Shown in pieces: positions 8,355 through 16,576 of a stretch of 46,422 nucleotides of DNA. The notes under the pieces were generated by a model. The model was not told where the DNA came from. It worked only from the letters and a program-made list of their open reading frames with translations, and searched no databases. This DNA comes from a virus, in the IMG/VR virus record IMGVR_UViG_3300030098_003590, positions 3,752 to 50,173 of that record, one strand, 5' to 3'. The translations under genes and the position numbers were made by a program. Positions within the stretch are counted from its first letter, which is position 1; every line of letters starts with the position of its first letter.

Positions 8355-9248
8355 TCACCACCATTCGTCAAGGCTTGTCTGTAATTTTCCCGTCCGTATG
8401 GCCGATATATCCCAGTCCATCGCCTTGAAAATCGGTTCGGCCTTCTTTACCACCTGCGAGGCATAGAACTCAAGGTCTGGACGATAACCAGCAAAATCCT
8501 TAACGGTTGTGCCTGATATGTATTCAACATCTCGCCTTTCTTGCGTTAAAGGATGAGTATAAAAATCATTTACACCCTTTACTTTTAAGTAAATGTAAGA
8601 ATCATCAAAATTAGCATCTTTCTTTTCCCAAGCATACAAAACACCTGAAATACCAGCACCAAATGTAGGTTTCTTCCCATCAAGAGTTGTAAATTTAGTC
8701 GTTTCTGTCGCACACTTTTCACATACTTTATGTTTCAAGTTAATACAATCACGAACATGATACTTTGTATTACATTCAGGGCATTTTACCGTAAAACGAT
8801 TTTGCCTTAGACGGCTTCTTTTGATAAGAGGCATTATGCTCAATTCTCCATCAAGAACCATTGTATATTGTCGGTGTAGATAATTTACAATTTCTGCTTG
8901 TGTTTTACCTTCAACCCACATTTTAAGAGTATCAGTTTGAATACGCTTAGCCAATTTAGTTTCACTAACACGCTTTGCCGTAAATCCAGTCATACTGAAC
9001 TTTGGCTTTTCTAACCATTCTCCATCTTCCCAAGATACCAGTCCTGCATTTCTGTTTTTGGTTGTTCCAACACCTAATGCTGAATAATACTTTTCAAACT
9101 CAAGAACAACAGGATGATTGTCTAATCCCATTACATTAGGAAAATGTTCTCGCACTTTTGTTTCAATCTTTTTGATTGATTCCTGTGCTTCTTCTACTGA
9201 ATCTATCTGAACATAGATAGAATCAGTATGACCATAAACTACTTTCAT
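8355..9248 (-). CDS. Family B DNA polymerase, C-terminal half (motif C, thumb)
   Basis: 297 residues. Begins MKVVYGHTDSIYV, which is polymerase motif C (YxDTDS; here YGHTDS, the first Asp replaced by His) at the extreme N-terminus. It then has KPKFSMTGFTAKR, close to the KKRY motif region, and an unusual four-Cys cluster (CPEC ... CEKC, about residues 155-178). It completes the palm and thumb missing from the gene at 9959-11617; the two add to 849 residues, a normal PolB length. The break falls exactly between the end of the fingers/palm helix and motif C. The two products must assemble to be active. Confidence 0.9.
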   Translation of the reverse strand: MKVVYGHTDSIYVQIDSVEEAQESIKKIETKVREHFPNVMGLDNHPVVLEFEKYYSALGVGTTKNRNAGLVSWEDGEWLEKPKFSMTGFTAKRVSETKLAKRIQTDTLKMWVEGKTQAEIVNYLHRQYTMVLDGELSIMPLIKRSRLRQNRFTVKCPECNTKYHVRDCINLKHKVCEKCATETTKFTTLDGKKPTFGAGISGVLYAWEKKDANFDDSYIYLKVKGVNDFYTHPLTQERRDVEYISGTTVKDFAGYRPDLEFYASQVVKKAEPIFKAMDWDISAIRTGKLQTSLDEWW

Positions 9249-9252
9249 GCAA

Positions 9253-9453
9253 TCATCTCATATAGTCAAACAATATCCCAACAGGTTGTCCTGATAGTCT
9301 AGCCACTTCTTCTTGTAATTCACGAATACAATTTACCATCTTAATAATATTGGTATCTTTATTGTAAATCATATCTAAGTCTTTTTCTAGCCCCTTAATC
9401 TTTTGTTCAAGGTTTGCTACTTTTCCTTCTAATTCTTTTATTTCTTTGCTCAT
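9253..9453 (-). CDS. Coiled-coil protein in polymerase gap (66 aa)
   Basis: Heptad-rich from residue 4 to 55 (IKELEGKVANLEQKIKGLEKDLDMIY), so a parallel coiled coil is likely. It is one of five small genes lying between the two polymerase halves. The start ATG overlaps the stop of the small membrane gene upstream. It could be a tether, but that is a guess. Confidence 0.6.
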   Translation of the reverse strand: MSKEIKELEGKVANLEQKIKGLEKDLDMIYNKDTNIIKMVNCIRELQEEVARLSGQPVGILFDYMR

Positions 9454-9581
9454 AATATCACCGTTATAATTGTTATGATGGTTGCTATGTTCACGATATT
9501 TACCATCATCAATATCTTATTTGATTTTGCTATCATAGCCAGCAATTCTTCTAATAACTCATTAGTCCTGTCCATCATCAT
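9450..9581 (-). CDS. Tiny membrane protein in polymerase gap (43 aa)
   Basis: Starts with three ATG codons in tandem (9581, 9578, 9575). A short amphipathic helix (TNELLEELLAMIAKSNKIL) is followed by one hydrophobic helix of Ile, Val and Thr up to the C-terminus. The TGA overlaps the next start (ATGA). Function unknown. Confidence 0.5.
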   Translation of the reverse strand: MMMDRTNELLEELLAMIAKSNKILMMVNIVNIATIITIITVIL

Positions 9582-9723
9582 ATAAATCACTTATCTTCAT
9601 TATAATGGCATTTCTTTTGAGATTGTTCATCATCTGAAATAGTTCTTTTACTTCTTGTAAAGTAATATCCCATGTGTCTTCTGTATCGTAAGATACTTCA
9701 ATTGTTACAATTTTCTTTTTCAT
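9562..9723 (-). CDS. Small protein in polymerase gap (53 aa)
   Basis: ATG at 9723 to TAA at 9562. Begins MKKKIVTIEVSYDTEDTWDITLQE, a strand-rich start followed by a helix (VKELFQMMNNLKRNA). It overlaps the genes on both sides. No known family. Confidence 0.5.
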   Translation of the reverse strand: MKKKIVTIEVSYDTEDTWDITLQEVKELFQMMNNLKRNAIIMKISDLYDDGQD

Positions 9724-9958
9724 AAATATACCTCCATTCATCCTTTATTGCCCAATGTTTAGTTCTTGATTTATTTCCAACAGGGTCAGCATAGGGCTTT
9801 AGAAGTCGTGCTATTCTCGCTGTCTTATAATACTTACCATGCTCTCTTTTGTAAAAATCAATTATTTCATCTAATTGAAACTCATCGGGGTTTTCTACCT
9901 GTTGTAGAGATTCAATTAACTTTTGTTTTATTCTATAATTTCCTGCACTTCTTCCCAT
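9698..9958 (-). CDS. Basic helical protein in polymerase gap (86 aa)
   Basis: Begins one base after the N-terminal polymerase gene stops. The middle (LDEIIDFYKREHGKYYKTARIARLLKPYAD) reads like a helix-turn-helix, and the C-terminal part is rich in Lys, Arg, Trp and Tyr. It carries no intein or homing-endonuclease motif, so it does not itself explain the break in the polymerase. A DNA-binding role is possible. Confidence 0.55.
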   Translation of the reverse strand: MGRSAGNYRIKQKLIESLQQVENPDEFQLDEIIDFYKREHGKYYKTARIARLLKPYADPVGNKSRTKHWAIKDEWRYIYEKENCNN

Positions 9959-11617
9959 TTATTCCATCTCCTTTGCGGCAAATGCAGCCAAACGAATTGC
10001 TTCTCTCGCACTTGCAGTAATAGAAGCGGCTAAATCTACATCAGCCCATCCAAATCCTTGAAAAGCAACAATGCCGTAAAAAGAAGCCATTAATCGCTTT
10101 ACTGCCATTTGATTATTATACCACTTAGCATACTCGCCATTATCTGTTTCTCTTGCTTCACGCATTAAACGTTTATATTCATTTCTTAATTCTTTTAATT
10201 CGAGAACTGCTCTCGGTAAAAGACCTAATTTATCTGTTTTGTAATAAAGCATTTGTTCTCTCGATGTTTCGCTAAAGTCTCTCGGAGTAAGAATATTTAC
10301 TCCGAACTCCGTTGGTTCTTCAGATTTAGTTTCCCATGAGATATTTCTTGCAATCATCATTGAAGGATATAGACCAGCAAAATCAAAAGCGGCTACATTA
10401 AGATGTAATCCGTTTGTTCCTTCGCTTAGTGGGTCATAAATCATAGCACCTTCATATTCCTGTCTTTTATCTACTTTATTACCTGTTGGTGCTTTCCACC
10501 AAGCGTTTCGCATAAAGTAAATAGAACCCATATGACTCGCATAAAAACAAGCATCAAATGGTGCTTTCAGTAATCGTTGAAGAGAAAGGATTGCTTCACT
10601 ACAAAAATTAACTTCATCAATCTCAACCATCAATTCAACGTCTCTCAAAGCATATTGAAGATATGTTTCTGTATCTTCAAGCCAAGCCCTTCGATAAAAT
10701 TCGTTAGTATCAGGAAACTTCTCCGAAACTAATTTCTTCTTCTCAAGAACTGTTTCACCGATATAATCAAGAGAAAGGGAGGGTAATGTTCCCCTTTGAG
10801 AATCATTCCATTGTCTTTCAAATGCTAAATCCAAAGAAAGTGTAATTCGCCCACCAATCGGTTGTTCAATTGGAGAAAAACCTTTCTCCGAATATTTGAA
10901 CTCATAGCCGTCTTTTACAGACTTTACTCCCTTAACTGTTGCTGTTGGTGAAATAATGCGAGGGTCAAGACCCACCGCACAAGCCCGTTCAAATAACTTT
11001 GGTAAATCAGCAAAATGACCAAACCAAGCAATTAGCATATCGGGGTCTTTTACAATCATAGTGTTCAAAAAAGATTCAATCATATCCTTTTCATTATCAA
11101 AAACAAACTTATCAAAATCTTTAATGTCTTTTCCTTCTAAGGAATCATCGTAATTAGGAAACCATACCCATTGATAGTATTTCTCATCGTAGTTATCATA
11201 AACAACAATTGTAGTCAATTGGTCGTGATAATCTCCGCCTTGTTGCCATTCCATATCCCAATACCATTTACGCATTTTATATTCAAACATTTCATCTAAT
11301 TCATCAACACAATAACGAAAATGAAAAGGAACATCGGCTTCATAGGTTTCACCGAATAAATCCTTTGCTTTTCTTATATCGTGAGAAGTCTCAACAATAA
11401 CCTTCTTTAGTGGTTCATTATTAAGATTAACCCAGTCGCCACGAATATACTCAAACTCCCGACTAATATATTTAGTAGGTCTATATTCAAATGGTTCTGC
11501 ACTATCTTCTTTGACATAAAAATAAGGTCGAAAGGGAACAATTTCATGTTTCTTCTCTCCGTTTTCTCTCCAAGATTTGTATATTCTATTTCCATCATCC
11601 ATTTTACTAATTATCAT
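9959..11617 (-). CDS. Family B DNA polymerase, N-terminal half (exonuclease, palm motif A, fingers motif B)
   Basis: 552 residues. Exo I is WDMEW (about 120), Exo II WFGHFADLPKL (about 203) and Exo III YLQYALRDVEL (about 320). Polymerase motif A is AAFDFAGLYPSMM (about 415) and motif B is KRLMASFYGI (about 510). The protein stops at FAAKEME, just where motif C should follow; that motif opens the separate gene at 8355-9248. The proofreading residues look intact. Start ATG at 11617 has AGGGTGA upstream. A PolB split in this region is known from Methanothermobacter, which gives a precedent for a functional two-chain enzyme. Confidence 0.92.
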   Translation of the reverse strand: MIISKMDDGNRIYKSWRENGEKKHEIVPFRPYFYVKEDSAEPFEYRPTKYISREFEYIRGDWVNLNNEPLKKVIVETSHDIRKAKDLFGETYEADVPFHFRYCVDELDEMFEYKMRKWYWDMEWQQGGDYHDQLTTIVVYDNYDEKYYQWVWFPNYDDSLEGKDIKDFDKFVFDNEKDMIESFLNTMIVKDPDMLIAWFGHFADLPKLFERACAVGLDPRIISPTATVKGVKSVKDGYEFKYSEKGFSPIEQPIGGRITLSLDLAFERQWNDSQRGTLPSLSLDYIGETVLEKKKLVSEKFPDTNEFYRRAWLEDTETYLQYALRDVELMVEIDEVNFCSEAILSLQRLLKAPFDACFYASHMGSIYFMRNAWWKAPTGNKVDKRQEYEGAMIYDPLSEGTNGLHLNVAAFDFAGLYPSMMIARNISWETKSEEPTEFGVNILTPRDFSETSREQMLYYKTDKLGLLPRAVLELKELRNEYKRLMREARETDNGEYAKWYNNQMAVKRLMASFYGIVAFQGFGWADVDLAASITASAREAIRLAAFAAKEME

Positions 11618-11623
11618 TATTAT

Positions 11624-12391
11624 TCACCCTGAAATATGCGGTGCTTTCAATAGCATTCTATCATTTGCTACAACTAAGAGAGGAAAATCATCTCTCATAT
11701 AAAAGTTCAACATCTGGTCTTTCTCAAAGAAAGCGTAGATTGGCGAACTAAACTCCACCGTAGCAGGTTCTCCCGTAGGAAAAGCAGGAGTTATTGTTTC
11801 TTCATATTTGTTTGTAACATTTTGTCGTGTTGAAATATTCAACAAACCCTTATTGAAATCAAACTTATATACCCCACTCTTAACTAATTCACAGGCTTTG
11901 ATTGAGTCCTGTAATTGTCTTTGTGTAAGAGTAAAAGCCCCTTCAAACTTTGACTTACCAAAGTTGAAAAGGGTCTGAGGCTGAATTTCATATGAAATTG
12001 GGTTAAGCATATTTTGTAGTCTTGAGATAGCATCAGCATTTGGATGATTAACAACCAAAGGAATAGATGCCTTCTTTGTGCCACAATTGATAAGAACAAA
12101 ATCACCAACGGAGAAAACAATATCTTCTCCGCTAAAATTCTTTAGATAGGGAATTACTGTTGAACTATCAACACAAACCCTGCCTTGTTCTTCAATATCT
12201 GCATCAATAGCAATTCTGACACAGAATGTTGGATTGCCATTCCATATTTCAATAGAAGCAGTGTCAGCAACAATATAGGCATAACTGCCAAAATTGGTAT
12301 TACCAAAACCGCCACTCGTTGTTCCTTTACCCTTTACTTGAACGCTTTCTAATGCTTTCTTTAAGGTATCACTATCAATTGTGAATTTCAA
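11624..12391 (-). CDS. Sliding clamp, PCNA-like
   Basis: 255 residues, the usual PCNA size. The N-terminus MKFTIDSDTLKKALESV is typical of clamp domain 1, and the C-terminus LNFYMRDDFPLLVVANDRMLLKAPHISG aligns with the final strands of PCNA, where FPL and a terminal L-x-P element are characteristic. Acidic and strand-rich throughout. It lies beside the polymerase, SSB and clamp loader genes. Trimer formation is assumed from the family. It is a likely partner of the PIP-box-like tail in the protein at 15731-16576. Confidence 0.8.
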   Translation of the reverse strand: MKFTIDSDTLKKALESVQVKGKGTTSGGFGNTNFGSYAYIVADTASIEIWNGNPTFCVRIAIDADIEEQGRVCVDSSTVIPYLKNFSGEDIVFSVGDFVLINCGTKKASIPLVVNHPNADAISRLQNMLNPISYEIQPQTLFNFGKSKFEGAFTLTQRQLQDSIKACELVKSGVYKFDFNKGLLNISTRQNVTNKYEETITPAFPTGEPATVEFSSPIYAFFEKDQMLNFYMRDDFPLLVVANDRMLLKAPHISG

Positions 12392-13203
12392 ATCAATCCC
12401 TCACGCAATTCAGACATTCCATCCCAAGAAACTTTACCGTTACCAACAGTTAATGTTTCCCAAGATTTGCCCACTAATTCGGTGTTGGTTTTACTGCTGA
12501 GTAATTCAGCCTTATAAACAACATCGTTCTTTTTGCGTGTTCTTCTTGTTGAAATAATTTGATACAGGTAATCACCCCAATTGTGCCAGTTTGGTTTAGA
12601 ACCAATAACTTCACCAGTTGCTCCATAATCAGCCTTAGCGTGTGTAATGTAGATTTGGTCGCAATTAAGATTCTTACACATCATCAAAAGAGAATAAAAT
12701 GGGGCGTTTCGCTTGCCCCATTCAAACTTCATCTTTTGTGGCTTTCCAATTTTTGAAGAGCCAGTTACATTCAATGTGCAACAATCAAGCCACTTATCTA
12801 CACCATCAAAGACAAAAAGACAATCTTCGCCCTCTTCAATCTTTGACTTAACAAAGAGAACAAAATCTTCTGAATTTGCTTCAGACTTTTGAATATCTAA
12901 TTCACCATTTTTGTTTCTTACTTCAGGATTCCAAAGAGTAATCCTATCAGTCATTTCATGGTTTTGTCGCCATGTTGGTTCACAACCATCATCCCAGTCA
13001 AGAACATAAATTTGCTTATCTGGGAAATCAAGAGCCAAACCGCTTTTAACGGTCTTTGGTTCTCCCCAAATACCACAAATTAAACGGTTTTTACGAGCCA
13101 ATCGCCCTGCCGTTTGTTTTGCCAGTTTATCCCTAAAAGCCACAACCCTTGCGTTTTGTGCCATTCCTTCATCAATTTTTGTTTTTCCACTTGTTAATCC
13201 CAT
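12388..13203 (-). CDS. RecA-fold ATPase, Sak4-like recombination mediator
   Basis: 271 residues. Walker A is GEPKTVKSG (about residue 47), followed by QIYVLDWDDG, and Walker B is CLFVFDGVDKW. A 'DQIYITHAKADYG' segment near residue 185 is the post-Walker B strand. This arrangement is that of phage Sak4 proteins, RecA-like ATPases that load on ssDNA with a dedicated SSB. The SSB gene is two genes upstream. No RadA-type N-terminal domain is present. Confidence 0.75.
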   Translation of the reverse strand: MGLTSGKTKIDEGMAQNARVVAFRDKLAKQTAGRLARKNRLICGIWGEPKTVKSGLALDFPDKQIYVLDWDDGCEPTWRQNHEMTDRITLWNPEVRNKNGELDIQKSEANSEDFVLFVKSKIEEGEDCLFVFDGVDKWLDCCTLNVTGSSKIGKPQKMKFEWGKRNAPFYSLLMMCKNLNCDQIYITHAKADYGATGEVIGSKPNWHNWGDYLYQIISTRRTRKKNDVVYKAELLSSKTNTELVGKSWETLTVGNGKVSWDGMSELREGLI

Positions 13204-13207
13204 GTTA

Positions 13208-13459
13208 TCACCATTCTATTTCATCTAATTTTATTTCTAATTCTTTTCCTTTTGCATCTGCCCATCCTTGAAGAAGTTCTTTTAATTCTTCTGCGGATTG
13301 ACACATATATCTTGTTTCTTTTGTTCCGATGTGCAACTTAGCCAAAAACTTTCCCAAGTCTCTTTCATTAGCACTCCATGTAATGAAATCTACATCTTTC
13401 AAATCAACAATATAACTTGTTTGTTTTACTAAATATCTATTCTCTTTTAAATCTTCCAT
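13208..13459 (-). CDS. Unrecognised small protein (83 aa)
   Basis: Has a good GGAGGG ribosome site 7 nt upstream. Alpha/beta, acidic, with one Cys; ends KELEIKLDEIEW. It is placed between SSB and the Sak4-like gene, so a recombination role is possible but not shown. Confidence 0.5.
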   Translation of the reverse strand: MEDLKENRYLVKQTSYIVDLKDVDFITWSANERDLGKFLAKLHIGTKETRYMCQSAEELKELLQGWADAKGKELEIKLDEIEW

Positions 13460-13477
13460 ATTTTACCCTCCAAAGGG

Positions 13478-13494
13478 AGAGGCTTCGCACCTCT
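13478..13494 (-). terminator. Hairpin after the SSB gene
   Basis: AGAGG pairs with CCTCT around a 7-nt loop, about 45 nt beyond the SSB stop. There is no long T-run, so it is a weak terminator or processing/stabilising hairpin rather than a strong stop. Confidence 0.35.
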
Positions 13495-13539
13495 TTGACC
13501 GTCATTAACGCCAACGATTACACAAAGGAAGGTTTTTAA

Positions 13540-14778
13540 TCAAAACCAGTCAAAATCCTCTTCAACTGGAACTGAAACTTCTACTGCTGAACCATGACGA
13601 ACTGTGCAGTAAATACCAGCAACATTGATTGTAGTTGGCTCAACTCCTTCATCTGTTGTTCTTTGGCTTGTTCGGCCAATAACAATGACAGAAGAACCAA
13701 TACCGAAATCAAGCGTTAAATGCTCAGGAATCCAGCAAGTAGTGATACCGCTTTCATCTGAATCATAATCCATTTCTGCATTCAAATCAGTTAGATTAAT
13801 GATTCTGTTTCCATTCTTTGTTGGAGTCATATTCATATTACAAACAGTTCCGTCCGTAATCACATATCTCTCCTTAGAAGGAAGGGCTTGTCGGCCAATA
13901 TGTGCCTTATCCATATCAACGAGAGGAACAAGATGAGATTCAAAGTTTTCTCTCAAGCAATCCTCAAAGTCAAAAGATGACATATCACGATAAAGTTCGT
14001 TTTCGGGGTTCATCTCGGAATTAAGAGAAAGGCTTTGTAAAGTCAAGTCCTTTGCACCATAAATATCCGTTCCGTTGTCATTAGCAACACAAAGGAAATG
14101 CACCCATTCAAAAGTATTTGGTGCAAAATCAACGCCTTGTTGATTCTTATAAGAGAAATAATAAGGCTTCATTTCCTCCGTTGCTCCAATAGAACCAAAG
14201 AAAACACCGCTTCGTCGCATTTGTTCTGCGGGAAGAGGCTTACCGTAATTGTTGTTTTTACCGCCATTCATGTAAGTGGCAGTATTATCCAAAGGAATGT
14301 AAAAACGACCATCTTCTGCTTCTTCTGCTCCTGATGGTAATGTTCCCATTGTCTTTTCATTATATTCTCCATTATGATAACGAGCAACAACCCATTTACC
14401 AAGCGCATTTTGCGAAGCAATAGCAACAATACCCTGTTCAAGAGCATTATCAGCATCTCGTATAAATTCTTCTTTTGCTTTCATTCTGTTCCAAGACATC
14501 ATATCTCTTGGAGCATCTAAAGAAACAAAGAAACCGAATGCTGCTTTGTAAAAGGAATCGTTGCTCTTTTGTTCAGAACCTTCTGAATTTTGGGTTCTTC
14601 GCACATTTGCAACAAAGTTTCTCCAAAGACCCTTAGCAATAGGGTTTGTTGTTTCAATGTTATTTTCAGAACAAATCTCTTCAAATTTGCTCATCGCTTC
14701 TTCTGCGGTCATACTAATGTATGTCGCACTTTTTTCAATTTCTGCTTTCATGTTTTCATCCATATTTTTCACATCCAT
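13540..14778 (-). CDS. Single-stranded DNA-binding protein (RPA/SSB-like)
   Basis: 412 residues, acidic. Ends EEDFDWF, the acidic aromatic tip that in SSBs recruits partner proteins. The stretch around 310-400 (RYVITDGTVCNMNM, RIINLTDLN, CWIPEHLTLDFGIGSSVIVIGRT, VAGIYC) is strand-rich like an OB fold. The first 250 residues are less clear. The start is uncertain between ATG 14778 and 14763, since neither has a good Shine-Dalgarno. A promoter-like sequence inside the upstream rfcS gene could give it extra transcription, as expected for a protein needed in bulk. Confidence 0.65.
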   Translation of the reverse strand: MDVKNMDENMKAEIEKSATYISMTAEEAMSKFEEICSENNIETTNPIAKGLWRNFVANVRRTQNSEGSEQKSNDSFYKAAFGFFVSLDAPRDMMSWNRMKAKEEFIRDADNALEQGIVAIASQNALGKWVVARYHNGEYNEKTMGTLPSGAEEAEDGRFYIPLDNTATYMNGGKNNNYGKPLPAEQMRRSGVFFGSIGATEEMKPYYFSYKNQQGVDFAPNTFEWVHFLCVANDNGTDIYGAKDLTLQSLSLNSEMNPENELYRDMSSFDFEDCLRENFESHLVPLVDMDKAHIGRQALPSKERYVITDGTVCNMNMTPTKNGNRIINLTDLNAEMDYDSDESGITTCWIPEHLTLDFGIGSSVIVIGRTSQRTTDEGVEPTTINVAGIYCTVRHGSAVEVSVPVEEDFDWF

Positions 14779-14809
14779 ATTTTTGTTTTTGTTTTGTTTT
14801 TGTTCAAGT

Positions 14810-15721
14810 CTATGATAGTTGGCTAATGAGCCAAGAGGCTAAAACCTTTGGAGTCATAGTGGTTGAACGCCATTCGCTTTCTCCAATTGTTCGTAATACT
14901 TTGAATTTAATTTGTCTTTCTAAATCTGTTTCAATAACAGCATCATGTAAGCCAATACAAACCTCACGGATGGTATATCCGTTATGTAATAGGTCATGTA
15001 TTTCGCTTAATGCGTAGGTAGTGTCTTTATTAACTATATTCATTAGCAATTTTTTATATTCATTTAATCCTGCATTTATTTGCGTTTTAAGGGTGGAATT
15101 GCTGGCTTTTGCCGCTTGTAGTTCCGTAATCGCCCTCCGCATATCACCATTCATAGCATATATAAAGGAGTGCAATTCATCTTGGGAGAATCGGGTTATT
15201 TCTTCAGCCTTGAGGATTAAAGATAAAACCTCCATCATAGCCTCATTAGAGAGAGGCTTAAAATGATAATTTGCACACCTACTTTGTAATGCAAAAATAA
15301 TCTTATTTCTATCGTTGCAGGTAATAATAAAACGAATATTACTTGCATATCGTTCCATAATACGCTTTAGTGCGTTTTGTGCATCAGTGGTCATGCCATC
15401 CATTTCATCCAATAATACGATTCTAAATGGTGCATCACCAATTGTTCCGCTTTGTGCGATATTCTTGATAGTAGTTCGCACATTCTCTAATCTTCTATCA
15501 TCTGATGCATTTACTTCAACATAATTATCTTTAAATGTTTCACCTAATATTTCTCTTCCAATGGCTAATCCTGCTCCTGTTTTACCATTTCCAGGATTTC
15601 CGTATAATAAAACATTAGGCATGTTTCTTTCTTCAATCCATCCTCTTGCATCTGATGTAAAATGTTCTTGTCCTATTACATCATTTAATTTCTTTGGTCT
15701 ATATTTTTCTGTCCATAACAT
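14810..15721 (-). CDS. rfcS: Replication factor C small subunit (clamp loader AAA+ ATPase)
   Basis: 303 residues. Starts MLWTEKYRPKKLNDVIGQ, the RFC signature. Walker A is GNPGNGKT (about 42), Walker B VLLDEMDGM (about 104) and the SRC arginine-finger motif LQSRC (about 148). The length is close to archaeal RfcS. It loads the PCNA-like clamp at 11624. It needs a large-subunit partner, and the adjacent gene 15731-16576 is the best candidate. A copy of the strong promoter sequence lies inside this gene at 15159-15174. Confidence 0.95.
   Translation of the reverse strand: MLWTEKYRPKKLNDVIGQEHFTSDARGWIEERNMPNVLLYGNPGNGKTGAGLAIGREILGETFKDNYVEVNASDDRRLENVRTTIKNIAQSGTIGDAPFRIVLLDEMDGMTTDAQNALKRIMERYASNIRFIITCNDRNKIIFALQSRCANYHFKPLSNEAMMEVLSLILKAEEITRFSQDELHSFIYAMNGDMRRAITELQAAKASNSTLKTQINAGLNEYKKLLMNIVNKDTTYALSEIHDLLHNGYTIREVCIGLHDAVIETDLERQIKFKVLRTIGESEWRSTTMTPKVLASWLISQLS
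15159..15174 (-). promoter_or_regulatory. Promoter-like TGCACTCCTTTATATA inside rfcS
   Basis: Identical over 16 nt to the promoters at 33160 and 42129 on the same strand. Here it is within codons for HSFIYA of RfcS. A start about 25 nt downstream would give a transcript with a roughly 355-nt leader reaching the SSB gene. Coding constraint does not require these exact bases. It may be an internal promoter for SSB, or chance. Confidence 0.4.
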
Positions 15722-15730
15722 ATTTATTCC

Positions 15731-16576
15731 TCACATAAATTCTTCTAAAGAAGATTGGGTAATTACAATAGGAGTCGTTTTCTTTCTCCTTCTTTTTTCA
15801 CCAATCTTAAGAAGTCTGCATTCTGCATTGTTTAATTTCTTTTTTGCTTGTTCTTTAAACGCTTTATCTTTCAATAAAGCAGGAAGAAGTCTTTGATTTT
15901 TTACACCCAACCTTCTCGCTAATTTGGGTAATGGCGAATACGCTCTTCTTTTTGGCATATTTAATTGCCCAACAAATCCACCTGCATGGCAATAAGAAAG
16001 CATTTCATAAAAGTATCTTTGACTCCATCTGCGCTTTACTCTTCCATCAACAAAAATTAATCTGTTGGGGTGCATATTTTCAGATAACCAAGATAAAATC
16101 TGAGTATCTGATGGTTTGTTAAACAAAAGAACCTCAGCGATTAAATCTCTATCTCTTTCTTTTAGAAAGCCATTTACTATTGAGTAGGTATCTCTTTCTA
16201 AAGAAAAAGGAGTTTCGCTATTTGGCGCTATCTCTTTGATAGACTGTTCAAGAAAATTAGTAGAACCTGCTCTTTTAATTTTGCACATATCTTTTATTTC
16301 CTTCGGAACAGATTTTTGATTAATTGAAGTTAATACTACTTGACCACGATAATTTCTCATAATGTGCAAGATTTCTGATTTATCAGGTTTGTAATGCACA
16401 TCTTCGATAACGATACCATTCTCCGCAGGAAATGAACCTACGTCAAAATCAATATCGTCGGCATAAAGAACAATAGGGTCATTAACAAATGTAAGTGCTT
16501 TTGTTGATTTCCCAGTTCCAGTTTTGCCTGTAAGTAGTATTGTTCTATTATCATTATTTTTATTGGTTAGTGCCAT
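15731..16576 (-). CDS. P-loop ATPase with C-terminal PIP-box-like tail, candidate clamp-loader partner
   Basis: 281 residues. Walker A is LTGKTGTGKST (about residue 16), followed by IVLYADDIDFD. The C-terminal 60 residues are very basic (KRRRKK) and end QSSLEEFM, which fits the PCNA-interaction pattern Q-x2-L-x2-F-x with Q274, L277 and F280. Archaeal RFC large subunits also end with a basic stretch and a PIP box. It ends 10 nt before rfcS, so the two are co-expressed. It is shorter than RfcL and lacks clear RFC boxes; an alternative is an unrelated clamp-tethered ATPase. Confidence 0.6.
   Translation of the reverse strand: MALTNKNNDNRTILLTGKTGTGKSTKALTFVNDPIVLYADDIDFDVGSFPAENGIVIEDVHYKPDKSEILHIMRNYRGQVVLTSINQKSVPKEIKDMCKIKRAGSTNFLEQSIKEIAPNSETPFSLERDTYSIVNGFLKERDRDLIAEVLLFNKPSDTQILSWLSENMHPNRLIFVDGRVKRRWSQRYFYEMLSYCHAGGFVGQLNMPKRRAYSPLPKLARRLGVKNQRLLPALLKDKAFKEQAKKKLNNAECRLLKIGEKRRRKKTTPIVITQSSLEEFM

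Noticed and set aside
9249-9958. Intein or homing endonuclease causing the polymerase split
   Set aside because: None of the five small frames has intein block motifs or LAGLIDADG/HNH/GIY-YIG motifs.
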